A stretch of DNA of 64,000 bases from Saccharomyces uvarum (taxonomy: Eukaryota; Ascomycota; Saccharomycetes; Saccharomycetales; Saccharomycetaceae), in contig OX365935.1 of assembly GCA_947243795.1 (NCBI GenBank), positions 62,001 through 126,000 of the forward strand, in the 5' to 3' direction. Numbering within the stretch: position 1 is the stretch's first letter; the number at the start of each line of letters is the position of its first letter. A model generated the notes under the pieces. That model saw only the letters and a program-made list of their open reading frames with translations. It did not search any database and was not told the origin of the DNA. Made by a program: the position numbers and the translations under genes. Positions 40,402-53,508 of this stretch are shown here, in pieces.

Positions 40402-42243
40402 CTATGATTTGGGGGCAGTTATATGTTGCTGTCTTGAATCTCTACTCAATTCCTCCGTGTCTAGGTTAATAGTTTCTGGTACATTACTGGCTTTCCGATT
40501 TATACCAACGGTGGACTTTTTTTTGAGTGGGTCATTTAAAATTTCTGCGTCTTTGCTTGTATGGAAATCTCTCGAAATCGCCCTAAACAACCCGCCCAAA
40601 GTGGTACTATTGGCCCTATTCAGTGAGTGAATGTTGTCAGTATATGTGGGAGACGAAGCAGGGGCGTTATAAGGGAAAGTGTCTTGTGTCGTTCTAGGTA
40701 GTCCTGGAGGCGTCGATTCCTTTGAAGGTAAACCTTCAGCAAAATGAGTGATCATCTTTTCCAACTTGGTACCTGGTTTATTCTCCAAGATATTGTATCC
40801 ACCGTTTTCCTCGTACTCGTTCTGCTCCCGATTTTGTTCAGTTTTCACTAACCTTAGGATGTTATCATTGTTTTTCACAAATGGAGAGTTATGAGTTTCA
40901 GCTCTTTTTAGAAAAAGATTATCTTCCTTTGGATCATAGGTTGCATCCTCAATGGTTTTTTCTCTCTCTAACGGTTCGCCCATCCCTCTTACAGGGAAAA
41001 CACCGGGTGGTGATCTCATACTACGGTGCTTTTTAGAATAGCGATTGTTAACGGATTTAGTCGAGCGGTTGTGTCGTAACTGCAAATGCGAGGAATTCGT
41101 TGTAGAGTTGGGTATAGGTATGAATGACATGGGTTCTCCAAAATTTGACTCCATGGTAGCATTTTCTGAGGTTACTGCAGATGAAGGTATGGATGATAAC
41201 GAGTTTAGGCTTCTCCCAGTCAGAATACTCGAACTGTCATGTGCATTAATAAATAGGGATGTGGAATCCTTTTCATTCAGGTCTTCAATATCGCCACCAG
41301 TTTCAGTGGTATCGTCGTCATCACCGTCATTCCTTTCTTCCTTAAGTTCATGTTTTGGTATTCTGACGACTCTTGAATCCATATTCAATTCTGGTTGTTC
41401 GTCTCTTGCTTCATATTCTGGTAAGGATAATCTCTTTCTATCGCGTTCCACAACTACCAAATGTAAATAGAATGGAATAACTGCACTGAAAAATATACCT
41501 CCAACGATGTTGCCCAAAGAAGCAGGGATCAGTAGTTTCCAAATGTATTCACCCACGGAAACATTGGCACCGTTGAGCAAGGCAATAAATGATGGAGACA
41601 TATCGGCCACCACATGCGTAAATCCGATGGTTACAAAAGTAATGATGGGGAATGACATTATAATGAACTTGACGTGAATAGGCTTTGCCATTAATTGAAG
41701 GTAGATGGCCAAACAGACAAAGAAGTTCCCAGCAATGCCCTTCAGGAAAGTTTGAATGAATGAGAATGAGGCTTTTTGTTCAATAATTTGTTTCGAGCCC
41801 TTTATCCAGAGCTCTTGAGAACCAATGCCTGTAAGATGACCAAAAAGGTATGAAACGAAAAGCGAGCCAGCAATATTACCCAACCAGCTAACAAGCCATG
41901 AGATTATCAAATCATAAATAGTGACTGCTCCTCTCATAATTCCCACAGAGAAAAATAGAATATTAGAATTGAAAAGATCAGCACCCATTATTACCACATA
42001 GAATAACCCTATGGCAAAGGTTATACCGGCTATAAAATTCACTAAACCTGGATTTTGCGCGACCATGTCAGGATCGTCGGAATGAATTGCCACCAACAAG
42101 AACGAACCACTACTGAAGAGAATACCGCCCAGTATGGAGTTTACTACCAATGTGTCCAGCTGAAGCCTCGCCTTTTTCATGGCGGTCGCCACCACTGCCA
42201 GTGCAGTTTCGTGTGGAGTAAGATAGCTTGAATCGTCCACCAT
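40402..42243 (-). CDS. YHL008C, formate/nitrite-transporter-family membrane protein
   Basis: 613 residues, ATG at 42243-42241. The N-terminal 290 residues are a six-span FNT (formate-nitrite transporter/FocA) domain: NSILGGILFSSGSFLLVAIHS, NIAGSLFVSYLFG, GNFFVCLAIYLQLMA, IGFTHVVADMSPSFIALLNGA and LLIPASLGNIVGGIFFS. The 320-residue tail is hydrophilic with Ser/Thr/Asn and the conserved GVFPVRGMGEPLEREKTIEDATYDP. The S. cerevisiae gene has been linked to chloride-dependent growth; the true substrate is not established. No frame defect. Confidence 0.92.
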   Translation of the reverse strand: MVDDSSYLTPHETALAVVATAMKKARLQLDTLVVNSILGGILFSSGSFLLVAIHSDDPDMVAQNPGLVNFIAGITFAIGLFYVVIMGADLFNSNILFFSVGIMRGAVTIYDLIISWLVSWLGNIAGSLFVSYLFGHLTGIGSQELWIKGSKQIIEQKASFSFIQTFLKGIAGNFFVCLAIYLQLMAKPIHVKFIIMSFPIITFVTIGFTHVVADMSPSFIALLNGANVSVGEYIWKLLIPASLGNIVGGIFFSAVIPFYLHLVVVERDRKRLSLPEYEARDEQPELNMDSRVVRIPKHELKEERNDGDDDDTTETGGDIEDLNEKDSTSLFINAHDSSSILTGRSLNSLSSIPSSAVTSENATMESNFGEPMSFIPIPNSTTNSSHLQLRHNRSTKSVNNRYSKKHRSMRSPPGVFPVRGMGEPLEREKTIEDATYDPKEDNLFLKRAETHNSPFVKNNDNILRLVKTEQNREQNEYEENGGYNILENKPGTKLEKMITHFAEGLPSKESTPPGLPRTTQDTFPYNAPASSPTYTDNIHSLNRANSTTLGGLFRAISRDFHTSKDAEILNDPLKKKSTVGINRKASNVPETINLDTEELSRDSRQQHITAPKS

Positions 42244-43056
42244 TTCTTTTTAGTAACACTTTTTTAGTTACCTTTTTTACTGTGTTGAGATTTTTTTTAG
42301 CAGCGTATATCAAATATAAATCTGACTTATTTAAGGGTTTCCAAGCGATAAGTGGTAACAAAAATATGGATACAGAGTTCAATACATTTATGTTAACCAA
42401 CAATTAACTTTAGTGTTGCTGTTATAAATCAGATAGAAAACTCTCCAACTTTTCAACTTTTTCCTGGTATCTTCCTCTTATTTATAAAATAATAAAGTTT
42501 AATCAAATATAACTAGTCTCCCGGGTATTTCCTAATTGGGATACTGCCGTGATATGGCGAGAGAAGGCGCCACACGCAAGTGGAGACAAAATCAGAGCCA
42601 CAAGGGCGTGGGTAGTCGGATAGACAATCCAAGATCCACCGCTGTATATTTTGTCAAGATATAAGACTATATTTGAGTTCTACTTGGTCTTTCCAAGAGG
42701 TGTTTCAGCTATTCTTGCCGGCTTAAACGCCAAGAGAAGGTCAATGACGAACGTATTAGTGGTTTTCCCCTTTTTTTGCCTTTGCCCGCGTCAAGAAATG
42801 CCTTGTATATTTATGGCACCATTAACTGCGGGTGGCTAAAAAAATGAGTTATCATGATAGATCTTGCGGCGGAGGTTCAAATATTTTTAGATTTACCAAA
42901 AACGCTATATTTTTGATTGAGAATATGTTATAAAATGTCCAAAATATATATGATGAGATATGTAAAGATATTCTTTTTATGCCAGCCACAAACGTGTATA
43001 CACTTGTCCGATAATAAGTTTTGTCGTGAGCTCGATTTGAAAAAACTTAAGTTTCG
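42244..43056. promoter_or_regulatory. YHL008C promoter and STE20 3' end
   Basis: About 813 bases. The 42651-42839 open frame lacks an ATG until late and has no coding character. A few single motifs (GCCGGC, TGCGGGTGGC) appear, none diagnostic. I see no RNA gene. Confidence 0.4.
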
Positions 43057-45873
43057 TTACTTTTGTTTATCATTTTCAGTTACATTTACATTTACAATTT
43101 CTTTGTTATCATTATTGTCGTCATAATCGTTTGCGTTATTGTTATGCTCGTTGTTGTCATCATCGTCATTATCTTCATCAGCATCCATGTTCTCTGCCAA
43201 CTTTTTTAATCGAGCTAATTTGACTAGTGGGGCTAGTGTAGAATTTGCTTCAGCTATTTCAGTAATGTATTCATCATGAAGTAAATCTGTAGCACTTGCT
43301 CTTTCTTCGGGCTCCACACATAAACACCAATCAAGGAATTTTTTCAAGTATGACGATAAGTTCTCTGGTTCCTTTAACTTGGGTGTACCGTTCGTAGCAA
43401 TTAAATATAGTGCTCTTAGGGGAGTCTCGTTTAAATAAGGAGGTTCACCTTCAATCATTTCGATTATCATAATACCCAAAGACCAAATATCCACTTTGGG
43501 GCCATATTCCTTCCTAGAGACCACTTCAGGTGCCATCCAATACGGCGTTCCCACCATGGTGGTTCTTTTTAAGTTCAGTTCATTGATTTGAGCGCAAAAT
43601 CCAAAATCTGTTAATTTGATATCACCTTCCATGGATAATAAGATGTTGTCAGACTTAATGTCTCTATGAAGAACACCCTTCGAATGTAGAAATTTTAGAC
43701 CACTTAAGGTTTCTCTACAAACGGCACCAATTTGGCCTTCGGTCAAGATACAATGGGTGACCACGTCAGTTAATGAACCACCTTCCATGTATTCCATGAT
43801 AACCCAAAGATCGCCCTTTAAGACATAAGAATCGATGAAATTAACTATGTTGGGGTGTTTGCTACCCTTCATAACCAGGATTTCGTTGATGATTAATTCC
43901 TTCTTTGGTTGCTTTTCCAAGTTCATTTGCTTGATGGCCACTGAGACGTTTGTGCCTATTTCATAAGCGGTGTAAACACCGCCTGAGGCACCTTGGCCAA
44001 TTTTCACTAAGCTAGCGTACTTCAAACTTGGGTCACCATCGGAGCAAATCTCGTTTAATTTGGCGTATAATTGTTTTTTGCGTCTTTCTCTTTCTTCTCT
44101 CTTTTTCTCATTTAGTTCTTTGGACAAGCTTCTTGTTTGAACCTGTTTGGTAGAGGGTGTTATCGCCGGTTTCTGTGGCAATGACGATGGTGATGGTGGC
44201 GCTTGTGAGGGCGGTGGAGGTGTAGAAATGAGTGGGGATGTTTTAGATTTGGTCGGAGGGATTGGAGGTAGAGGTTGCTCTTCCTTTTTCAAGGTAGCAT
44301 GTCTCGATATTGATGACCTAGTAGTATTGGTCCTACTAGGGGTCGCAGGTATATTATTTTGTCGTGAAGGAGAGCCATTGGAGAAAGATGGGTTTTTGAC
44401 GGGTGATTTTATTATTGGAGCTGAACTGGAAGAAGAAGGGGGCTTGGGAGCGGGTCTACTTGGAATAAATTTAGCGTTTGTTGGCCCAGAATCCGCACTC
44501 AAGTTCGGAGACATGACATTATTAGATAGTGGAGTGGCACCCCTGGAACTATAATTATGGGAGTCGGCTGTCGGCGGAGGAAATTTATTGACTGGGTTGG
44601 AAGAAGGTGACGAAGCGTAGGGAGTCCCCGGCAATCCTGTGGTGGTGTTGAAAGTCTTGAACATTTTATCTTCACCGTTGGTTTCCGTGACATCTTGATA
44701 AAACTTAACAATGTCCATGACGGCTTGCATGTTTTGTTGCTGTTCTCTTTTGGAAATACCACTAGAAGTCAATAGCTTTTCCCATTCTTCCGGTAACCCT
44801 GTATACTCGCCAGTCTTGGAATCTACACCTACGTGGTGTATATGCTTGGCATTGTATGGGGTAGAGATTCTCAGTGAGGTGGTTGTAGATGACGAGGAAG
44901 AATTGTTAGATGACGAGGAGGCTCTTTTATCATCTTGAGAGTTTCTTTTAATGTTTTGCACGAAGGACGAAAAGACGTCTTTCATCCTTAGTGTGCCACT
45001 GCTTGAGCCGCTTTTCCTTTTCTTTGTAGAAAGAGAATAGTATGGCTTTTCGGTCTGCTTTTTAGGTGGCGAAGAGTTTTTCAAAGTATTTTTTGGTGAA
45101 AAGTTATTCTTCACAGGCGTCAGTTTAGTTTTTAACTCAGGTTTGGACGGTTTGACCTTTGGTTTGTGTTGGTTGTGCTTAAGGTTCGCAAGTGAATGAG
45201 AAGCTGAACTGATCTGCCTTGGAGTGGCCGACATTGATGGTTTGGAAACGATGGGAGTGGATATTGGCGTAGCCCTTCGTATATCAGTCGAACTATTATT
45301 CGAGTTTGCAGTGGAAGATGCAACCATCGGCTGGTTCCTTGAGGTGGTATTGTTCTCTATGGTTTCCGTGGAATCTGTCAGTGACAGTTTTGATATGAGA
45401 GTGTCATTGAACTGGTGATCTGATTCGGACGCATGTATGGTGGAGAATGTGTTATCGGCAGAATAATTCGAGGTCATGTTATTGGTATTTACATTTGGGG
45501 TGGCTTGATCCTGTGGTTTAGCTTCATCTTTGTGAGAATGAGTACTCATCGATGATGACATGCCACTGATCACAGAGGAGGAGGATACGCGCGTAAATTG
45601 GATGGGATCATCCAGTGAGACAACGACATTGTCATCGTCCTGGCTTGTATCCGCGATTTTGGCAGGATCCATAGATTTATATCCGTCAACGTCACGGGCG
45701 GCATTACCGTCATTCTGTAAGGCATTGACGTTCAGAGTCCCCGTGGTCCTGGGCAATCGTAATTCGTCACCACCGTTGTTATCGGACCCGGCAGCCTTAT
45801 CACTATTGCTGGCACCATTATCAAGAGTATGCATGTCTGGTAATGCCGCTATAGAAGGTGGATCATTGCTCAT
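43057..45873 (-). CDS. STE20: Ste20, p21-activated kinase of the mating and filamentation pathways
   Basis: 938 residues, ATG at 45873-45871. The long N-terminal regulatory part is Ser/Thr/Asn/Pro-rich. The CRIB motif starts at about Ile336 (ISTPYNAKHIHHVGVD), binding Cdc42-GTP. The basic-rich stretch before it aids membrane binding. The kinase domain spans about 619-870: IGQGASGGVYTA (P loop), VAIKQMNLE (Lys), HRDIKSDNILL, DFGFCAQ and GTPYWMAPEV. A C-terminal acidic Asp/Asn tail contains the Ste4 (G-beta) binding region. Ste20 phosphorylates Ste11 in pheromone and osmotic signalling. Low-complexity runs are the main differences from S. cerevisiae. Confidence 0.98.
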   Translation of the reverse strand: MSNDPPSIAALPDMHTLDNGASNSDKAAGSDNNGGDELRLPRTTGTLNVNALQNDGNAARDVDGYKSMDPAKIADTSQDDDNVVVSLDDPIQFTRVSSSSVISGMSSSMSTHSHKDEAKPQDQATPNVNTNNMTSNYSADNTFSTIHASESDHQFNDTLISKLSLTDSTETIENNTTSRNQPMVASSTANSNNSSTDIRRATPISTPIVSKPSMSATPRQISSASHSLANLKHNQHKPKVKPSKPELKTKLTPVKNNFSPKNTLKNSSPPKKQTEKPYYSLSTKKRKSGSSSGTLRMKDVFSSFVQNIKRNSQDDKRASSSSNNSSSSSTTTSLRISTPYNAKHIHHVGVDSKTGEYTGLPEEWEKLLTSSGISKREQQQNMQAVMDIVKFYQDVTETNGEDKMFKTFNTTTGLPGTPYASSPSSNPVNKFPPPTADSHNYSSRGATPLSNNVMSPNLSADSGPTNAKFIPSRPAPKPPSSSSSAPIIKSPVKNPSFSNGSPSRQNNIPATPSRTNTTRSSISRHATLKKEEQPLPPIPPTKSKTSPLISTPPPPSQAPPSPSSLPQKPAITPSTKQVQTRSLSKELNEKKREERERRKKQLYAKLNEICSDGDPSLKYASLVKIGQGASGGVYTAYEIGTNVSVAIKQMNLEKQPKKELIINEILVMKGSKHPNIVNFIDSYVLKGDLWVIMEYMEGGSLTDVVTHCILTEGQIGAVCRETLSGLKFLHSKGVLHRDIKSDNILLSMEGDIKLTDFGFCAQINELNLKRTTMVGTPYWMAPEVVSRKEYGPKVDIWSLGIMIIEMIEGEPPYLNETPLRALYLIATNGTPKLKEPENLSSYLKKFLDWCLCVEPEERASATDLLHDEYITEIAEANSTLAPLVKLARLKKLAENMDADEDNDDDDNNEHNNNANDYDDNNDNKEIVNVNVTENDKQK

Positions 45874-46217
45874 TTCTATTTGCTTGTCGAGAATTTATAA
45901 AGTGGAAAGGGGAGAAGGGAGTGGCTTGGTACCTCGTTTTGACTGTACGTCCGTCCGTATATATGTATGTATGTATATGTAAGTAGACATGTATATATGT
46001 ATTATTCTTCCGGAATTCCGAATACTCTTTTCGGTTTCGTATTTTTTCCTCTCTGGCCAGGTGACCTCTGAATTTTTCACCGCCAAAAGCGGCTAGACGT
46101 TCAAATTCCCTCTCTTGTCCGAGGTTCACTCTCATGAGGCGAAAATTTTTCAATCGAAAGAAATCGTTATTGTTCTGTTCGTACGTCGCGATACCAGCAC
46201 GTGACACGTGACACACG
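45874..46217 (-). promoter_or_regulatory. STE20 upstream region and SHU1 3' end
   Basis: About 344 bases. A TATGTATGTATG/TATATATG microsatellite (45955-46000) is near the STE20 side. Two CACGTG boxes (46198-46203, 46205-46210) lie 7 bases apart, next to the SHU1 stop. They start the CACGTG cluster described for SHU1. Confidence 0.5.
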
Positions 46218-46670
46218 CTACCCGATCACGTGCTCCCAGTACCGCAGCAACCGCGCAGCGACGCTGGTCACAGGCGGTTCTGGGTAGAACTCGACCTTAG
46301 AGGGCAAATTTAGACACTGACACAGCACCAGGCTGAGCAGTCGCAACTGCTGTGGACCGTCCTGGGTCGCGGTGAGGTCCCACAGGCCGTAAACGAGCAC
46401 GTGAGAGTACCGCGGAGCACGTGCCTGCGCCTGCATCCGGGTGAGATACATGTAGAGGTACTTTACCCGGCCGAGGAACACAACGGCTACCCGCCCGCGG
46501 CTAGCCACGTGACCCGCGACGGTCTTCGGGATCACGTGCTCTCGCAGCGCTCCGGATTCCACATACTTCCTGGCGGCGTCTCCCAGGACTATCACCAGCA
46601 CGTCTGCGTCTGGCTGCTCCGGGCCCCAGTCCTCTGCTACCAGTTGCTGTAGTCGTTCTTCAAACCTCAT
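46218..46670 (-). CDS. SHU1: Shu1, subunit of the Shu (Rad51-paralogue) complex
   Basis: 150 residues from the ATG at 46670 (MRFEERLQQLVAEDW), exactly the S. cerevisiae length; an upstream in-frame ATG-less extension to 46733 is not needed. Conserved blocks: DVLVIVLGDAARKYVE, TVAGHVASRGRVAVVFLGRVKYLYMYLTRMQAQA, VLVYGLWDLTATQDGPQQLRLLSLVL and LPSKVEFYPEPP. Shu1 works with Shu2, Csm2 and Psy3 to help load Rad51 for error-free repair. The gene is GC-rich (about 60-65% in sampled lines) and carries five CACGTG boxes. Divergent from MRP4. Confidence 0.96.
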   Translation of the reverse strand: MRFEERLQQLVAEDWGPEQPDADVLVIVLGDAARKYVESGALREHVIPKTVAGHVASRGRVAVVFLGRVKYLYMYLTRMQAQARAPRYSHVLVYGLWDLTATQDGPQQLRLLSLVLCQCLNLPSKVEFYPEPPVTSVAARLLRYWEHVIG

Positions 46671-48181
<1,511 letters not shown>

Positions 48182-48404
48182 GCGCATTTCCTTCTTTCAT
48201 TTCGTAGTCGTAAACCTGTACATATATCCATATATCCATATATCCTTACACTTATATATATAAAACCACCCCGAAGGAGATGAACCGCGCATATTTTTTC
48301 ATAGCTATTACTTTGTTTGCTTGGGTCTATCCCTTTTATACATGATAATAATGTTAGATACTATTTACCTTCTGACAGCAAGAAGAAATTGGGAAAACAT
48401 ACTT

Positions 48405-49658
48405 CTATTCACGCTCTTCCTTGGATTCCTCCTTTCCATCGCTCTCGGCGGAGTCGCTTTCACTTCTTTCATCTTTTTGAATGCCTTGCCATACCAATCT
48501 ATGCAAGATTCTGAGAATTAAAAACAGCCAATACAAATTCACTAATTGTAAAGCTCCAATTAGCACGAATACAATCGGCAAAGAAATCCAACATTTGTAC
48601 TGTTGCGTGGCATAATTTAACACATAACTTCCCTCATGACGAAATTCCGTCAAGACAGACCATAGTATCTTTATATTCACAAAATGACGTAAATAAATCC
48701 AGAAAGACACAAACAAACCGAAAACAACAGGGGTAAACATGGAGTTTAAGTAGTTTAGTACTTTGGACAAAGAAAGGAAAAAATCTGAAACATCCATGGT
48801 AATATATATTGGCAATCCCATTTTTGTAAAATGGAAAACATACGATGACCAAATTAATAACAGTGTCACAATATGGTGGAAAACCAATTCCTTATAATCT
48901 TTTCTTGGTTTTTCCAATTGTAAAACAAGAACACAAGCTTGTTGTGCCCAAAACGCTGCTTGGCCCAAGTAAAATATTTTGAACAAAAATGGATTGGTTA
49001 TATCAGGATACGTTCTGTACATTGGAAGTGTCTTGAACAGCCACAAATCACTATGATACATGATATAAAGGCCAAAAGGACCCGAAATACCATAATAAAA
49101 AATGGCATACATTTGTTCCATCATACGTTTTTGACGATGATCAGAGTCGACATTCAAGAAAACCGTGAATGGTCGAATAACAACATCCATTAAAAATTCA
49201 CGTAAAAAGGTAAAGAAAATCATGTAGAAAAACACAAAACACAAATCCTTTATACCTTTCCCATATGAATCAGTATCACCAACCTGGTACGATACGGCTA
49301 CGAACATATGCAATGGGTTTGATTCTGTTCTATTCCCAGATGAAAAGTATGCGCTAAATGCGCACACGAGTAAGAGAAAGGGTGTTAACCAACTATGACG
49401 ATAGTTTATTTCTCTATATGAGAACCAAACCTTCCACAGAAGATCGCTATCTTTCTTAGAATCCCCAGTTAACGCCTGCATTCTCTTTTTGGCCGCATTC
49501 TTGGACGCTGCACTCTCACGCATGGCGGCAAACCCGGGCACTGTATCACCCAAATCAATTTTCCCTACAGAAGAGGTACGTCTTCTTGTTCTTGCATTGA
49601 CAACTAACCTATCGATAGATTTGTCTGTAGCTGGTTCCATGCTGTTAGCTGGTTCCAT
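48405..49658 (-). CDS. LAG1: Lag1, ceramide synthase subunit (TLC domain)
   Basis: 417 residues from the first ATG (49658); a second in-frame ATG six codons on (49640) gives 411 residues, the S. cerevisiae length. The start is duplicated by an 18-bp tandem repeat ([11 protein letters not shown]). About eight hydrophobic spans are seen. The Lag1 motif region [41 protein letters not shown] contains the paired His and Asp residues needed for acyl-CoA-dependent ceramide synthesis. Lag1 works in the ER with Lac1 and Lip1. The C-terminus is acidic ([16 protein letters not shown]), a CK2-type site. Confidence 0.97.
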   Translation of the reverse strand: MEPANSMEPATDKSIDRLVVNARTRRRTSSVGKIDLGDTVPGFAAMRESAASKNAAKKRMQALTGDSKKDSDLLWKVWFSYREINYRHSWLTPFLLLVCAFSAYFSSGNRTESNPLHMFVAVSYQVGDTDSYGKGIKDLCFVFFYMIFFTFLREFLMDVVIRPFTVFLNVDSDHRQKRMMEQMYAIFYYGISGPFGLYIMYHSDLWLFKTLPMYRTYPDITNPFLFKIFYLGQAAFWAQQACVLVLQLEKPRKDYKELVFHHIVTLLLIWSSYVFHFTKMGLPIYITMDVSDFFLSLSKVLNYLNSMFTPVVFGLFVSFWIYLRHFVNIKILWSVLTEFRHEGSYVLNYATQQYKCWISLPIVFVLIGALQLVNLYWLFLILRILHRLVWQGIQKDERSESDSAESDGKEESKEERE

Positions 49659-49663
49659 GCTGT
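49628..49663 (-). repeat. 18-bp tandem duplication spanning the LAG1 start codon
   Basis: TAGCTGGTTCCATGCTGT occurs at 49628-49645 and 49646-49663, followed by TAGCT. On the coding strand each copy contains an in-frame ATG, so the protein begins with a repeated MEPA. Confidence 0.9.
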
Positions 49664-50417
49664 TAGCTTGTTTAATCTGGGATGGCTACTCTCAGGCGCA
49701 GTCAAATATCTCTGGCTACTATTTGTAACGTAATAAGACTCAATCAAGCAGGTCAATTGAGGCAATCTTATTTGCTGTAATCGGTCAGAAAGTTTTAACC
49801 TATTTTATGCAGAGTCGGGGTTTCCCTACTTCGTTAAGTGATAGCGCGTAAACGGTCAATGTTGCAGTTTGCAACTTCTGTTAATTATAAAAAATGAAAG
49901 GTTTTTTTTTCGCTTTTTCGTACCCCTGGGCAGCCCTCGCCCGGAAAGGTTCTCGAAAGGGACGATGACGTACTAGCCAAGCACAAACAGGCCTGAGAAC
50001 AGCTTTAGAAGTGACTCCTGCCTATCTGCACTGTGCTGTGAACGTCTAGTTCGAAAATAGCAGTATCCTCCGGGTACACCTAGGATATGTACCCATAAAG
50101 GAAATCTTGGTCACTTTTGGCCGCTTTTGGTCAGGATCGATCGACCACAATGGCAGCACCACTTGTACAACGACGGCTAGTCGTAAAGGTACTTTAACAA
50201 TTACGTTTGGAATAGTCTGTATAGTTGCCTAGATTCCCAAGACATCTCTACGTAATTATATACATTATTATACCTGTAAGCCCCACAACCATCGTTTATA
50301 GTGATTTGTGGAAGAAATTTAAATTACATAACGGAATGGCTTAAGAGCTCTAACGACTTAACTATAGGGGCCACATTAGACAGCGCGAAAGATTATCAGA
50401 GTAAGTCTTTATTCAAG
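49659..50417. promoter_or_regulatory. LAG1-HSE1 divergent promoter region
   Basis: About 759 bases. It has a T tract (49904-49912), a GC-rich patch at 49924-49960, and a 15-codon ATG-initiated ORF at 50150-50197 upstream of HSE1 that could be a uORF if transcripts start above it. No clear TATA box or Reb1/Abf1 site was recognised. Confidence 0.4.
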
Positions 50418-51773
50418 ATGCCATCATCCATGACAGAAATGAGAAATGCCGTATTGAGGGCGACAGACCCTAAATTAAGAACCGATAACTGGCAGTATAT
50501 TTTAGATGTTTGTGATCTGGTAAAAGAGGATCCCGAAGATAATGGGCAAGAGGTCATGGATCTTATAGAGAAGAGGTTAGAACAGCAGGACGCCAACGTA
50601 ATTTTAAGGACTCTCTCTTTGATTGTATCACTCGCAGAAAATTGTGGTTCCCGTTTGAGACAGGAAATTAGTTCAAAACATTTTACTTCATTGCTATATG
50701 CGCTCATCGAAAGCCATTCAGTGCATATTGCCCTAAAGAAAGCAATAGCTGATATCGTCAAGCAGCTGTCTGACTCTTTCAAAGATGATCCGTCATTGCG
50801 TGCTATGGACGATTTGTATGACAAAATTAAAAGAAAGGCACCTTACTTGGTAAAACAACCCAATCTGCCAGAAAAGCATAACATGGGCACCCCAACTGAC
50901 AATTCAGACGACGAGGAATTACAAAAAGCGATGAAGATGTCTCTGTTTGAATACGAAAAGCAGAAAAAACTACAAGAACAAGAAAAAGAAAGAGTTTGCG
51001 TGCCTCCGCAGCAACAGCAACAGCAGCAACAGCCTAGTCAGACTTCCGCAGCACCAGGGCAAACTGTTGTAAGAAGAGTTCGAGCCATGTATGACTTGTC
51101 CACGAACGAACCTGATGAATTATCATTTAGAAAAGGTGACGTTATCACAGTACTGGAACAAGTATATAGAGATTGGTGGAAGGGAGCGCTTCGAGGAAGG
51201 ATGGGTATATTTCCTCTAAACTACGTGACGCCAATTGCGGAGCCATCGAAAGAGGAAACAGAAAACGAGAGAAATAAAGAGGCAATGATATTTTCCCAAA
51301 AAAGTACCGTAGATCAACTACATAATTCCCTAAACACTGCATCTAAAACGGGAAACTCAAACGAAGTACTACAGGATTCCCATATTGGCGATATGTACGG
51401 TTCGGTAACGCCTTTAAGACCACAAGTTACAAGAATGCTGGGTAAGTATGCGAAGGAGAAAGAGGACATGCTCTCTTTACGTCAAGTACTGGCGAACGCG
51501 GAACACACATATAATGAGCTAATGGACCGCGCAGCAAACGTTTATATCCCACCCCCAGCACCAGTTCCAGCTCCTTACTCCGGAAGGCCCAATACTAATG
51601 TTGCTCCGGCAATGCCGCCTCAAAGGAAAAGCTACCAGAACCCTGATTATTCATCATACTCCTCGAATCAACACATACAGAATCCTGTGAATAGTAACCC
51701 TGACATTCCGCAGTACGGTTATGACAATGGATACTCAATTACTAGTAAACCACCACCCGGATATGAGCAATAG
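50418..51773 (+). CDS. HSE1: Hse1, ESCRT-0 subunit (STAM homologue)
   Basis: 451 residues from the ATG at 50418 ([21 protein letters not shown]); the frame extends to 50301 without ATG. VHS domain at about 5-140 ([23 protein letters not shown]), ubiquitin-interacting motif at about 164-183 ([19 protein letters not shown]), Gln-rich linker, SH3 domain at about 219-276 ([21 protein letters not shown] ... MGIFPLNYV), coiled-coil GAT region ([19 protein letters not shown]), Pro-rich C-terminus ending PPGYEQ. With Vps27 it recognises ubiquitinated cargo on endosomes and recruits Rsp5 and deubiquitinases. Confidence 0.97.
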   Translation: MPSSMTEMRNAVLRATDPKLRTDNWQYILDVCDLVKEDPEDNGQEVMDLIEKRLEQQDANVILRTLSLIVSLAENCGSRLRQEISSKHFTSLLYALIESHSVHIALKKAIADIVKQLSDSFKDDPSLRAMDDLYDKIKRKAPYLVKQPNLPEKHNMGTPTDNSDDEELQKAMKMSLFEYEKQKKLQEQEKERVCVPPQQQQQQQQPSQTSAAPGQTVVRRVRAMYDLSTNEPDELSFRKGDVITVLEQVYRDWWKGALRGRMGIFPLNYVTPIAEPSKEETENERNKEAMIFSQKSTVDQLHNSLNTASKTGNSNEVLQDSHIGDMYGSVTPLRPQVTRMLGKYAKEKEDMLSLRQVLANAEHTYNELMDRAANVYIPPPAPVPAPYSGRPNTNVAPAMPPQRKSYQNPDYSSYSSNQHIQNPVNSNPDIPQYGYDNGYSITSKPPPGYEQ

Positions 51774-52943
<1,170 letters not shown>

Positions 52944-53389
52944 AAAGAAGAACAACAATTCTTAAAATCTATACGTAAGTACTGAAAGCATTTTCTCTGC
53001 GTTCTGTCAATGCATATTAATATATATTAATTTTAAACATTTATATAAACAACATCACATCTCATTTCATTTTGTACTGACCGCCTTTTCCCGCATGTTC
53101 TTAACTGGTGAAGATACGACTGCACATGGGGGAAACTACAATATCTAGCTGCAAACATTGATCCTTGCCAAATACTCCAATCCGTAGAGCCCTCAAACCT
53201 TCCAACCTGTGCTCCAGCGATTACCTAAAGGCACAAACACATTTTTGTATGTTAGAATTCTGAGTGAATCTTATATACAATATTTGGGTGAAGAGGCGCT
53301 ATCTTCGGAATGGATGCGGTTGAAAATATTCGTGTCGCGCTTTCTTATGATACTTTCCCGAATTTTCATTATCAAAGAAGACAATTAAT
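52944..53389. other. RPL14B 3' end to centromere
   Basis: About 446 bases. After the RPL14B 3' UTR with TATATA-type elements there is unique sequence of moderate GC (53090-53230) and then the centromere. No gene was found. Confidence 0.5.
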
Positions 53390-53508
53390 TTTATATGTTC
53401 GGAACACAAACACATGTAATAAAAGATAATAATATACTTAAAACATTTATATTTTTTATATGAAATAGTAAGTTATATAAAATTATTATTGATCTTTGAT
53501 CATGTGAC
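53390..53508 (-). other. Point centromere CEN8 (CDEIII-CDEII-CDEI)
   Basis: Read on the minus strand: CDEI is GTCACATG at 53508-53501 (exact Cbf1-type RTCACRTG). CDEII is 86 bases (53500-53415), about 88% A+T with A/T runs. CDEIII runs from 53414 to about 53390 with the essential core TTCCGAA (53404-53398) in the palindromic context TGTTTGTGTTCCGAACA. The left half of CDEIII departs from the consensus at a few positions. Total 119 bases, the usual size. It lies between RPL14B and OSH7, where S. cerevisiae CEN8 lies. Confidence 0.93.

Noticed and set aside
42651-42839. 62-codon frame in the YHL008C-STE20 gap
   Set aside because: It starts at TTG, with the first ATG far inside, and its composition is not coding-like.
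44147-44554. 135-codon plus-strand open frame rich in Gly/Val inside STE20
   Set aside because: Antisense of the Pro/Ser-rich Ste20 linker; no independent support.
50150-50197. 15-codon ORF upstream of HSE1 (MAAPLVQRR...)
   Set aside because: Too short to support as a gene; could be a uORF only if transcripts start above it, which is unknown.
53445-53455. ATTTATATTTT, an 11 of 11 match to the ARS core, inside CDEII
   Set aside because: CDEII is nearly pure A+T, so such matches are expected; no B-element context can be judged.
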